From assembly GCA_001839685.1 (NCBI GenBank), contig MLAK01000622.1:1-47110 (forward strand): a stretch of 47,110 nt of DNA, read 5' to 3'. Positions 29,934 through 39,759 of the stretch are shown in pieces. The position numbers and the translations under genes are program-made. The notes beneath the pieces are model-generated. The model was given only the letters and a program-made list of their open reading frames with translations. It ran no database searches and was not told where the DNA came from. The DNA is from Tritrichomonas foetus. Lineage: Eukaryota; Parabasalia; Tritrichomonadida; Tritrichomonadidae. The first letter of the stretch is position 1. Each line of letters begins with the position of its first letter.

Positions 29934-30905
29934 ATGCTCCACGCTTATACCGAAGATAGCTTTCCAATCAGCATACCATTCTCATTCAATGGATACAGCA
30001 TCATTCGATTGCTCGGGAACGGAAGTACATCAATCGTTTGTTTAGTTGAAGAAGAAGACACGTTCCAAGAATACTCTGCCAAGATAATTTCAAAGAAGAA
30101 CATGGAAGAAAAGAACTTAATGAAATCAATTCAAAAAGAAATCGCAATCCTCGAAGAATTGGATCATCCATTTATTGTAAAAATCCACGAAACTTTTGAA
30201 TACGATGACTACATTGTGATCATCATGGATTACTGCGAAAACGGCGACCTCCTCAGCTATGCAACCGAAAGGGGATTCAAATCGCTATATCAGATGAAGA
30301 AAATTGTGAAAAATCTTTTCGAAGCTATTCAATACCTCCACGTGCGCGGTATTTCACACGGGGACATAAAGCCGGAAAATGTCCTGCTTGATGAAAACAT
30401 GTCACCGAAGCTCACAGATTTTGGATATGCAAGAACAACGTTAGTGGCGGGTGATGAATCAAAAAGTGGAACTTTATATTATGCTGCACCAGAATTATTC
30501 CATCGTGGCACTTTTGATACATTGAAAACAGATATTTGGGCATTAGGAATTTTACTTTATGCAATCAACGAGCTTCAATTTCCTTATCGTGATGGTGACA
30601 GAAAGTATCTCGTTAAGCAAATCAGTACCGGAAAACTTAACATTTCTCACACAATGGAAAGATCACTCAAAAAATTAATCCGACGCTGCACAAATTTAAA
30701 GCCAGAAAGTCGTCCATCAATAGAAGAGCTACTTAGTGATAAGTGGCTTGATGAAGAAGTTAATGTTGAAACAAATTTATTCATTGATGAAAACATCTTA
30801 GATGAAAATTCTGAGGTTTATCAACTTTGTGAACCATTGAATGAACAAAAGAGGAGGAATTCGGAAATTCCTCTTGATGTATGCGAAAATATTGTTTATA
30901 TTTAA
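29934..30905 (+). CDS. CAMK-like Ser/Thr protein kinase, HGD catalytic loop
   Basis: 323 aa, essentially one kinase domain (about 21-274) with a 50-residue tail. Landmarks: LLGNGSTSIVCLV (26-38, Gly loop with only the first two Gly), VAIK-equivalent K50 in YSAKIISKK, helix C glutamate E69, catalytic loop SHGDIKPENVLL (141-152; D144, K146, N149), DFG at 162-164, AAPELF (184-189) and DIWALGILLYAI. Overall spacing is that of CAMK/SNF1-like kinases. The HRD arginine is replaced by Gly, so it belongs to the non-RD class, whose activation loop is usually not controlled by phosphorylation. The catalytic Lys, Asp and Asn are all present, so activity is likely. Bases in the first half are visibly less AT-rich than in the second half. 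Confidence 0.92.
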   Translation: MLHAYTEDSFPISIPFSFNGYSIIRLLGNGSTSIVCLVEEEDTFQEYSAKIISKKNMEEKNLMKSIQKEIAILEELDHPFIVKIHETFEYDDYIVIIMDYCENGDLLSYATERGFKSLYQMKKIVKNLFEAIQYLHVRGISHGDIKPENVLLDENMSPKLTDFGYARTTLVAGDESKSGTLYYAAPELFHRGTFDTLKTDIWALGILLYAINELQFPYRDGDRKYLVKQISTGKLNISHTMERSLKKLIRRCTNLKPESRPSIEELLSDKWLDEEVNVETNLFIDENILDENSEVYQLCEPLNEQKRRNSEIPLDVCENIVYI

Positions 30906-32785
30906 TGCGTAAATGTTTTTAATGATTCATTTTTTCTTCTATTGTTCATTTTTACATCTTTGGATGATTTCGGCTGAAACCCTATTTTCCAATTAGATAA
31001 AGTTTATGTGATGTGAAATTTGCTTTGGGACACTTCGACTTGGAAGAGGAGGGGTGAGTGAATATGGTGGAGAGAGAGCAGCGAACTGGAGCTGTGTTCA
31101 CTCGCCAGAGCCTCCTCCTATGGCCTAATGAGTCGAAGGGACCTGCAAAGTCACATCACATTTGCCCATTTTTCGTGTTACATAGAAAATCTCACATCAA
31201 AGAAAAAAAGGTCAGCTATGATTTCGCTGAAATCTGGAAGTAACATGGATTTATGTTCATAAATTTTGTGGTTGATATTACAGGTGAAATTATGTCATGA
31301 TCGATCTTCATTTCATGAAACAATAAATTATTGTGATAACATAAAATGCATAAATCCCTGAACAACTTTTTGATGAAAATTTAACAAATTGATGTATTGA
31401 AAAAGTTTATTTTGTAACCAACTCATTTCGAACATTATCACGGATCATAGTTCTTTATTTGGTTGAGGGTGAAAGGGGATAATTATATTGTCCTTCATAT
31501 TATCTAATATATTTTTTGAAAAGGTAAAATTCAATTTTGTATAGATAGATTCAATATCATCTCAAAAGTTTGAAAAATCCAATAGGGCAAAAATAGATCA
31601 ATGAGAGAGCTACTTAGTCTAATCTGGGTTTATCATCGAAGATATCTCAAGAAAAATGAAATTAATAATGATTAATGCAAAAGATTATGATAGATTCTTC
31701 AAGGATACGGGCAAAAATCCACGCATTAAATACATTGAGAAAGAATAGTAAACGGTATTTTAGTAATTGAAATATTTCAATTAGATTTGCTAAATTCTCA
31801 ATTTTATTTCATAATTTCTTAATTTATATAAAATTTGCGAGAACAAACCACTCAAATGTGATCCACAATATATATATTATATCAATTTATTCACCACAAA
31901 TCTCTCATTTCAATGATATTGTATTAACCAAGATTGCTTCAAAAATCTACTTATTCGCTATATTTTTGGGATAAATGTTATATAACTAGATATTAATTTT
32001 AAACATAATATTTTTATTACGTTAATATTATAATTTATCCGAATTTACTTGTTTTCACATAGATAAAAGCTAATTCATCGACAATAATCAGATATTCGAA
32101 ATCTTAAACGGTCTCATACAAGATTTTTGTTGGTGAATTTGTAAGATTTTAAACTTTTTCTGATATAAATTTGCAATCAAGATTTGAATGATTTTCTCAG
32201 AAAAAAAATTATATCTGAAATGTCCGTAAGATCTGTTTATTGCTAAAAAAGACAACCACTTGATATATATTTGCGAATTATCTTTTTTCTTTTCCATTTA
32301 CGAATTCTGATGTTAAATTCAGAACTAAATCTTCCTTGGAAAATTCAAGGAAAGAAATATAATATACTCGAAAAGCTAGTTTTTCTTTCAATATATTTCA
32401 ATTTAAACGAAAGATAAATTTTTCTTTTAGTATATTTAAAACTGAATTATCATCATCATGAAAACATAATTCTGGAATATTTATGGTATTATCATATTTA
32501 ACACATTATCCATAACATAATTACTGGATTAAAAATTGAAATTATTCCTTTTTTCAGGAAATAAACGAAAAGTTGTCAAAATAAAATCTCATCAATTTGA
32601 ATAAAAAATATTTATTAAATGCCCTTTCAAAATTCATAATCGATGGATTTCAATGAATTGATGAAAAAAAAACTTTCTAGAAAATCAACCCAAAATTTTA
32701 AATCATATAAATTTTATTCAAAACTTGGTGAAAATACTCACAAAAATATTTTGCATACTTTAGAATATTTAAATTTGCGCCAACA
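30906..32785. other. Long intergenic region with foldback element copy 2
   Basis: About 1.9 kb between two kinase genes. It holds the inverted-repeat element at about 30964-31236. A 25-codon protein-like fragment (MINAKDYDRFFKDTGKNPRI..., near 31670-31750, plus strand) may be another remnant. From 31800 onward it is very AT-rich with no support for genes. Confidence 0.45.
30964..31236. repeat. Foldback/MITE-like inverted-repeat element, copy 2
   Basis: Left arm TTATGTGATGTGAAATTTGC (31004-31023) pairs with right arm GCAAAGTCACATCACATTT (31145-31163), and inner arms AGGAGGGGTGAGTGAATA and TTCACTCGCCAGAGCCTCCT also pair. Sequence and orientation match copy 1 at about 3017-3336, including GCAGCGAAC in the loop. 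The 61-codon ORF at 31058-31243 runs through the hairpin and is not credible. Confidence 0.65.
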
Positions 32786-33988
32786 ATGAGCGGGATCCCC
32801 GTTCCTGAATTTGATCTCGACGACGATGAAGAAGATTACTCACTCGCATTCCACGTGTCTCCTCCACAGTTCGCACCTCTCGACTTCATTGCCAATCAAC
32901 TTGCTGTTTTCGGCTTTTCTAATTATGGAAATGGCGCCCCCATAAAATGTACCTCAAATTCCATGGTTTATAGTGTCACATCAATGTGCGACACAATGTC
33001 GATCATAAATCGATGTCAAAATGGCTTTAATCTCAACCACGCGTCTTTGATGGATGGATGTCAAACATCGCCCGATGAATCAGGTCAAATTTACGATCAA
33101 AATTTTACGGTTAAACCTTTCTATCAAAAGTATGATGTAAATTATGGTCAAAAATTTCATAGTTATGGTCAAATTTCTGATGCGGAAAACTCTGACAAAA
33201 ATTCGAATAATCTCAACAGCACGATTAATCATCGCCGATACTCATCTGGAGAAGATTCTTGTGTCAACCAAATAGTCTACGCCATGAAAATTACGACAAA
33301 TCGCACAAGAATTTTTCATGAATATGAAAACTCGAAAATGATCCCTTACTCGCCTTATATTGTTCAAACATACGACATCTTTGATGGAGGTAATCTAGTT
33401 ATGCTCCAAATGGAGATTTGCCATCTTGGCGATATCCTTAATCGAAATTTGGAAGAAATCGAAATTTGGAGGTTAATTCATCACATCGGAAGCGCTCTCG
33501 ACGTCCTTCATAATAACGGCTTCATGCATATGGATGTATCACCGAGTAATATCCTATTAACAGATAAGCATATATTTAAACTCGGAGATTTCGGAACCCT
33601 CGTTCGAGAAGGCGAGTTCGATACAGGATGTGAAGGGGCAGGCCCTTACGTCTCACCAGAGGCCCTTCTTTTCCCCGGTAACGAAATAACCGGTCGCATA
33701 TATGTAACCGCCAAAACCGACATTTTTTCACTGGGCCTCGTCCTTCTCGAGTTGGCCACTGGCACTTTTGCACCACGCGGAGGCGATCCTGCCTATTCGC
33801 GAATTCGCTCAGACGAACTGAAGATGGGCGAGGAGCAGTATTCAATTGGGGCACGAGGACATCAGCCAGTCTCCCAGGCGCTTGTTGATCTCATCAACTC
33901 GATGATTGCATGCAACCCCGACGACAGGCCATCAGCACGCCAGATTGCAGCACACCCATGGGCTCGAGGAGCAGCAGGACTGTATTAG
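32786..33988 (+). CDS. WEE-family-like protein kinase with atypical catalytic loop
   Basis: 400 aa. The C-lobe resembles WEE1/MYT1 kinases: catalytic loop FMHMDVSPSNILL (246-258; family form H.D.KP.NI), LGDFG (266-270), then EGAGPYVSPEALL (283-295), reminiscent of EGDxRYxxPE, and TDIFSLGLVLLELATG. Two features are odd. The catalytic-loop Lys is Ser (S252), and the Gly-rich strand (YGNGAPIKCTSNSMVYSV, 47-64) is separated from the VAMK-type lysine (K168 in IVYAMKI) by about 100 residues of Asn/Ser-rich insert in place of a few. The base Asp D250 and DFG Asp D268 remain. WEE kinases phosphorylate the Tyr of cyclin-dependent kinases; whether this one is active is open. The last 500 nt are markedly GC-rich for this window. 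Confidence 0.83.
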   Translation: MSGIPVPEFDLDDDEEDYSLAFHVSPPQFAPLDFIANQLAVFGFSNYGNGAPIKCTSNSMVYSVTSMCDTMSIINRCQNGFNLNHASLMDGCQTSPDESGQIYDQNFTVKPFYQKYDVNYGQKFHSYGQISDAENSDKNSNNLNSTINHRRYSSGEDSCVNQIVYAMKITTNRTRIFHEYENSKMIPYSPYIVQTYDIFDGGNLVMLQMEICHLGDILNRNLEEIEIWRLIHHIGSALDVLHNNGFMHMDVSPSNILLTDKHIFKLGDFGTLVREGEFDTGCEGAGPYVSPEALLFPGNEITGRIYVTAKTDIFSLGLVLLELATGTFAPRGGDPAYSRIRSDELKMGEEQYSIGARGHQPVSQALVDLINSMIACNPDDRPSARQIAAHPWARGAAGLY

Positions 33989-34483
33989 ATCACTCTCCCT
34001 ATTTTTTTGTATTTTTATGGAAATAATTTTGTGATTGATAGAATTCTATCGAAAAAAAGAAAAGAAAAGAAAAAAAAAGCAATTTTGGACAAATGAAAGA
34101 AGAAAAGTGTTTTGTCCTAATCATGGTATTTCGTGGTGTTTATCTTAAAGATAAACTCATCTAATGGAGGAGGCTTCCAGCCGAGAATCATCTTATGTAA
34201 TATTTTTAATCAGTTTTCGAAACTTAGATGTTTATCTAAGGTTGAAAACAGCGGATTAATACTGTAATAAATATGATTTAAATATTTTGGGTTTTTATTA
34301 TAATTTTTTTAATCTATTATAGACAAAAGCAATCGAAGTGATTATCAAGAAACATCATAATGAAATATTAGATAGAAACAACATAGAGAAATATCAGATA
34401 GAAATATAATAAAGAAATATCAGATAGAAATATCATAAAAAACACTTTAATCAATCAAAAATTTAAGGAAAGCCCAATTGGAA
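33989..34483. other. Intergenic with a short palindrome and AT repeat
   Basis: 495 nt. GTTTATCTT-A-AAGATAAAC at 34138-34156 is a perfect 9-bp hairpin about 150 nt past the kinase stop. Around 34350-34440 the phrase GAAATATCAGATAGAAATAT recurs in two to three tandem, diverging copies. No gene. Confidence 0.5.
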
Positions 34484-37339
34484 TCAAAAAGCGCCAAGCA
34501 CAAAATCAAATTTTTCAAGAAATTCTGAAGACTCAGTTTGAAGACTCTCTTCAAAAGTTAATCCATTTGAATTTTCATCAGTCTCAAAAAGGTTAGATGT
34601 AGTTGGAAGGCAACAATGAGAAGAAATTATTAGGTTTCTAAGACCGTTTTCCATCATTTTTTGGCTCTTGAAATTTTGCCGAACATATTCAAGAAATTGT
34701 AGGAAAAGGTTATGATCTTTAATTCGAGGAATTCGGTTAATTAAAACGGAAAACATCATTTGATGCAAAAGTTCGTATGGAATTTGAAGCTCACAACATG
34801 CTGATGAAAAAGACATAAAAGCTCTAACAATTTTTGTAAAGTAAATATTATATATCGAGTCTACTAAAATACTGACTAAAAAATCATAAATGAGACTATT
34901 TTGCTGAATTATATATTGTTGTACATGTGGTAAATGAAAAGAATTACAAAAGTGATGGAGAATTAAGATTATTTGTTTGGCGCTAGCCAGAGGCAAATGA
35001 TGAATTGTAGCATTCAAAAACTCTATTGGTAAATCTAAGCCATATTTCCAAAACTCTACATAAAGTAAATAATCAATAATATATTTTGAATCTTCATTAA
35101 TTTCAGTCATTATTGGTTTTATCAATTTCTCAAAGACAATTGGAAATATTACATCAGATTCTCGAAATTTTTTATGTACACTAGTTAGAAATTCGACTGC
35201 GAAACTAAAGTGTTTTTCGTTACCCAAAAATGAGGGTTCAAGAATTTTGTTAAATAATGGCTCCCCAAGATCCCATTTAGAAACACCATTAATAATAGCA
35301 GAACTCAAACAATAGCATGCTTTAATAAGCTGATAATCTCGATCATTAAATTCTATACTAAAAAGTAATGAATGAATAATTTCGATAAATTGGCTTCCTA
35401 AAACAACAGAAAATTTTGGACAATTTGAAGCAAATAAATAAAGGATGTAAAAACATTGTACGAATATTTCATACTCTTCTTGTAATGCTGTTAATATAGT
35501 ATTAGTTTTGAAATTAATAAATTTTATGATCAATTCTAGAGACTTATTCAGAAATTCTGAGAATAAATTTGGGTCAGCAATATCTGCAATTGATTGAGCA
35601 ATTATTTTGTAAAGAGTCTGAATAAAACTATCTTTAATGAAAACAATGTCCAAATGTACTAAAAACCCAATGACATTATCAAGTAATTCACAATTATTCA
35701 TTTTGAATAGCTTCTGATTGTTAATAGAAATATAATTTAGAGCGAATATGGCAGAATTTTGCAGGCTCTTTATTGACTGATTCTCGTGATTATCATTGGT
35801 AATTTTAAAAATATTTTCAATAGAACTAGAAAAGAATTGTAGGAAATATGAATTGTTAGGAAAGAACTTAAGAAATCTTGCCAAGCATGGAATCAAGTGT
35901 GTAAGTAATTCTGGAGTCATGTCAATATTTAAAAAAGATGTCATGAGTTCTTCAAAAAATGCCAAATCATTCCCACCCAAACAACATGTTGCTACATAAA
36001 AAAGTTGAATTGTTGGTTGAGCATTTGTTAATTGTTGAGCAATAAAATCGTGTTCATATCTCCAAAATGTAGCAAAGCATAACCTTGCATCATCTTTAAT
36101 TATCAATTCTGAATCAATTGTTGTATGAATGATTTCTGCCATTTGAATAAACAGTTGAGGAATTAGTAATAAAACATGATTTTCTTCTTTTTTGCACCTT
36201 AAACGAGATGCAAAATCCAAAAATAATCTCCAACACCTCCAATAACTATCAATATTATCATTATCATGAATTAGATCATCACACCAGCCAGGATTCACCA
36301 ACAGTTGAAAAATAAATGAATAACAATTATAGTTTGGATAACTATAATTTATTACTTTTGAAAAAAATGGCAAATGAGCACATATAATTTTGGCCAAAAG
36401 CCATGCACATTTTTTATCATTTAGAGCTTCTTCATATATCTTGGATAAAATTATTTGATGAAAGTTTTCAAATTGATCAATGCAATCATATCTTTGAACA
36501 AATAATACATATAAACATTCAATTACATTTTCTTTCATATTTTCAAGTTTTAATAGTCCTAATAATATACTAATCAATGTATCAGAAACCACTAAATCTA
36601 TTGGCATCCAACTTGATAAAATGTGAAACAATTTTATTTGTGGAATAGTTATTGGTTCTTTGAAGATTGCACTTTTAATAAAATCAAAAGCCTCTACAAA
36701 AATATCATGAATTTGATTTCTCCTAAGTGAAGGTATATTTCTATTTCCATCAAGATCTTCAAAAAAATAAATAAAAATTTGAAAGTTGCCTTGTTGAGTT
36801 ATATCACAAATAAAAGTACTCCAATTGTCTGGAAATTCATTTAATGCAATATGTGCAATGATTTTTGATGCACTGTCAATGATGACAGGATGTCTGTTTT
36901 GTTTGTCATTTATGATTCTAAATAAAATCATTTTTAAACTAGTTTGTAATTCTTTTGGCCAACAATACCATGAATCATTAACAATATTATTGAAAACATG
37001 TATTGCAGCATAATTCGAATACAAATCATTATAATTTTCTAAAACATCCAATCCAACTGAAAAAACATTTTCGCTCTTCATCAATCGGAAATAAAAATCA
37101 GCAGCTTGTTGTTGAATTTCTACACCGCCGTTGTATAAATTATGTGCATAATGTACTATTTCTTCTGCATTCATATATTGATCAATGAAATTTATTTCTA
37201 TTTTCTTTGATTTTAGAAAAAGATCGTATTCGTTTGAAACAATTTCATTTTTGAATAGGATTTGATATAAAATAAACTTATGAATCTTACCTGCTACTTG
37301 AATCTTGATGTAATTTTCTAATAATATTTTGATATCCAT
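34484..37339 (-). CDS. Exportin/importin-beta-like karyopherin
   Basis: 951 aa, helical throughout, consistent with HEAT repeats of the karyopherin-beta family. The importin-N-like beginning is at residues about 56-125 (LYNGGVEIQQQAADFYFRL, YAAIHVFNNIVNDSW), followed by the exportin-1 type block IIDSASKIIAHIALNEFPDNW (155-175 region), where FPDNWSTFI matches the family phrase for Xpo1-like domains. The rest diverges. It would carry cargo through nuclear pores with Ran-GTP. Family length is usually 950-1100 residues. Which exportin it is cannot be decided. The start is ambiguous: an in-frame ATG at 37174 (residue 56) is preceded by an Inr-like sequence and is where the conserved domain begins, giving 896 aa. 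Confidence 0.75.
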   Translation of the reverse strand: MDIKILLENYIKIQVAGKIHKFILYQILFKNEIVSNEYDLFLKSKKIEINFIDQYMNAEEIVHYAHNLYNGGVEIQQQAADFYFRLMKSENVFSVGLDVLENYNDLYSNYAAIHVFNNIVNDSWYCWPKELQTSLKMILFRIINDKQNRHPVIIDSASKIIAHIALNEFPDNWSTFICDITQQGNFQIFIYFFEDLDGNRNIPSLRRNQIHDIFVEAFDFIKSAIFKEPITIPQIKLFHILSSWMPIDLVVSDTLISILLGLLKLENMKENVIECLYVLFVQRYDCIDQFENFHQIILSKIYEEALNDKKCAWLLAKIICAHLPFFSKVINYSYPNYNCYSFIFQLLVNPGWCDDLIHDNDNIDSYWRCWRLFLDFASRLRCKKEENHVLLLIPQLFIQMAEIIHTTIDSELIIKDDARLCFATFWRYEHDFIAQQLTNAQPTIQLFYVATCCLGGNDLAFFEELMTSFLNIDMTPELLTHLIPCLARFLKFFPNNSYFLQFFSSSIENIFKITNDNHENQSIKSLQNSAIFALNYISINNQKLFKMNNCELLDNVIGFLVHLDIVFIKDSFIQTLYKIIAQSIADIADPNLFSEFLNKSLELIIKFINFKTNTILTALQEEYEIFVQCFYILYLFASNCPKFSVVLGSQFIEIIHSLLFSIEFNDRDYQLIKACYCLSSAIINGVSKWDLGEPLFNKILEPSFLGNEKHFSFAVEFLTSVHKKFRESDVIFPIVFEKLIKPIMTEINEDSKYIIDYLLYVEFWKYGLDLPIEFLNATIHHLPLASAKQIILILHHFCNSFHLPHVQQYIIQQNSLIYDFLVSILVDSIYNIYFTKIVRAFMSFSSACCELQIPYELLHQMMFSVLINRIPRIKDHNLFLQFLEYVRQNFKSQKMMENGLRNLIISSHCCLPTTSNLFETDENSNGLTFEESLQTESSEFLEKFDFVLGAF
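37176..37188 (-). promoter_or_regulatory. Inr-like element inside the karyopherin 5' end
   Basis: On the minus strand TCATTGATCAATA matches the Inr consensus at most positions and ends two nucleotides before an ATG at 37174. This would give the short leader usual in trichomonads, and it competes with the upstream start at 37339. Confidence 0.4.
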
Positions 37340-37814
37340 TATATTGTTGAGAGTAATTAATGTGACTTTTCAAAGAAAGATTTCAAATTGCAGCCAATCG
37401 ATCAATGAAAAATTTAGGTTAACTTTCATCTTGACAGCCAATACGGTAAACGTAATATATTGATATCAATTTATTCATTTTGTTGAGTAAAAGAAAACCA
37501 CCAATTCAAAGTAAAAATACGGTTTTCAAAAACCGATCAATTTGGAGAAAAAGAATCATTTCCTCGAAAATCTTGTGAATAAAATGGTTTTCATTTGACA
37601 TTTCAATAGTATAATAATCTCAGACAATAACTCATTATTTCTCTTGAGATTGTGAACATTAAAAGTCAAATCCCTAAAATAATGATTATTTCTATCATTT
37701 TTCATATAACATATCATGACATCTTTTCTCGATCATTTTGATTCAAATTTTTGAATAATCGAGGATTTTCAAGTGAGAGATTTTGAAAAACGAACGTTTA
37801 TTTAATTCAATCAA
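37340..37814. other. Divergent intergenic region, no feature seen
   Basis: 475 nt shared by two divergent genes. I saw no strong Inr near the plus-strand ATG at 37815. No ORF or repeat. Confidence 0.45.
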
Positions 37815-38773
37815 ATGGGTATTGCTTATGTGAAAATCAATCAGATTTCTGGACTGAAAATGAATAAGAAATCAGTTGCTGAAGCCGAAATTTCTTTTGG
37901 TGATGAAGCAATCCAACCTACTTTATTGAAAGGAAATGAAAATTTCACATGTGATGACATTTGGTCTCTTCCATTTGACGCTTCAATTATTCATAAGAAT
38001 AATGCCAACAATGAGTTGATATCTATAAAAGTGATAAAGAATAAGTCCGGAAAGAGGTCTGAAAAAGCAAGACTTGCGTTGCCACTTCATTGGTTTCCTT
38101 TGAATTTTATTGTAAGAGAAAAGTTTCCAATGCGCAATTTAGTTGTTAGTAAATCGCGTCATATTGTTGCAGATATTTCACTTCACTTATCGACAAATGG
38201 ATGCGATCCATTCACAGCACCAATTGGAAAAATGTTAGTTAAACCTGCATGTGATCCAATTGCACCACCTGGAAAAACGAATTCCAATTATCCTGGGAGT
38301 TTCCGAGTTCCACCTCAAAACCAAGTCCAACAAATTTTACCACCTCAACAAAATGTTATTGTGCTTCCTCCACCACATGGAATACCTCAAATAATTGCAG
38401 GACCTGCACCACAAATATTTTCTAATCCTTTACCACCAAGATATAGCAATTATCCTCAATTTCCTTCAAATAGGAGTGATCAGCCAAACAATAAAGAATT
38501 ACATAACTTCACTGACTATTGCAGAAATGATGATGAAAACATGATCACATATCTCTATTCTAACACAAGAGGGTATTATATTCAAGAAAAAGCCAAATCA
38601 AAAGAAATGAAAAAAATCAAAATGGAAAGAAAAAAGATAAGAAAATTAAAGAGAAAAAGAATGAAAAAAACAAAGCGAACCGAAAAGATAATCTTTCGTC
38701 TGATGATTTCTTTGCAACTGATATGCAACCTTTAACAAATAATGACAAAGTTTTTAGTCGGGAAAATCATTAA
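37815..38773 (+). CDS. C2-like, proline-rich protein with a probable 3' frameshift
   Basis: Residues 1-130 resemble a divergent C2 domain (AYVKINQISGLKM; VAEAEISFGD; NELISIKVIKNK; LPLHWFPL; VADISLHL), a calcium/lipid-binding fold. Residues about 140-235 are rich in Pro, Gln and Asn (IAPPGKT, QQILPPQQNVIVLPPPHG), as in many trichomonad C2 proteins. The uninterrupted frame ends at 38735 after an arginine/lysine run and an implausible hydrophobic tail. The -1 frame opens at 38564 and encodes a Lys-rich linker then NLSSDDFFATDMQPL, ending TAA at 38771-38773, which looks like the authentic C-terminus. I therefore extend the gene to 38773 with one frameshift between 38564 and about 38660, in A-rich sequence. 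The intact ORF is 306 codons (37815-38735). Confidence 0.6.
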
Positions 38774-39759
38774 TGATTAATTAATTAATGAATTATGAAT
38801 GTTAGAAAATTAAAATTTTGTCCTCAAATGCTGCGTAAATTTTTCTATATATATTAATAATTTAGTTAGTGATAAATCATAATTTGTGAGATGTTTCGAA
38901 TGTTAGTTTATCCTCTATTTATCAGCAATGAATATTTTCAAATATTTTTGATGATTATTGTCTATGACCTGTGGAATATTCTAAACAAATGAAGTATTAA
39001 TCAATTTTCATATGATCTACCAAGATTAAATCAGATCATCGAGAAATCATATTGTTATTCATAAAATGCAGAAAAACTTATTGTAATTATCAACAAAACA
39101 TATGTGTTGGACTAACAACAACATTAATGAAATGGATTTCCGAAAAATTGCATTAAAACTCTGATGATTATTACATTCATAGTTTCAAATGCATTCAAAA
39201 AGTTTTAGATGGTTTCACTTTTGAATTACTGCTGAACTTTTTATATAAAATATAAATGATGTCACTTTGAAACCCGAGAAGTGATATGATATCATGATAC
39301 TTCACAGAAATTACTTCACCTTTTACTTGAGTTCGGATCAATGACATCCTGAATCAGATTACAAACATCTAACATGATGATGACTAATACTCGATTATAG
39401 TGCTCCCTTCAAATACAAAAATCATAGAATTTTTTTTCACATTATAGTGAATTTCATATTTTAATAATATCTTAATATTTATAAGTATAAAAGTTGTTTA
39501 AATAATTTTTATATATTTATTCATGAATAATTAATATATAAATATCGGAATATTATCTTATAACAATTCACATCGTGGGAAAAAAAGATTATTCTTATTC
39601 TTTATAGGATTCATAAACTATTGAAAATATGCATAAACCTTAGAATTATAAAATGATTTATGGAATTCTTACCGATAATGGCCAACCAAATTTTTTCCGA
39701 GAATCCTCACAATTTCACCCAATATTCCACTCAATTTTCTAATAGGCTAAAAAATTAAA
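38774..39759. other. Intergenic, no feature seen
   Basis: About 1 kb of AT-rich sequence. Upstream of the next gene TCAATTTTCTAAT (39730-39742) weakly resembles an Inr, 17 nt before the ATG. Nothing else is recognisable. Confidence 0.45.

Noticed and set aside
38557..38570. TCTAACACAAG as an intron end explaining the C2-gene frame switch
   Set aside because: Attractive because the -1 frame opens here, but no GTAYGT-type donor is found in the preceding coding sequence. An indel is simpler.
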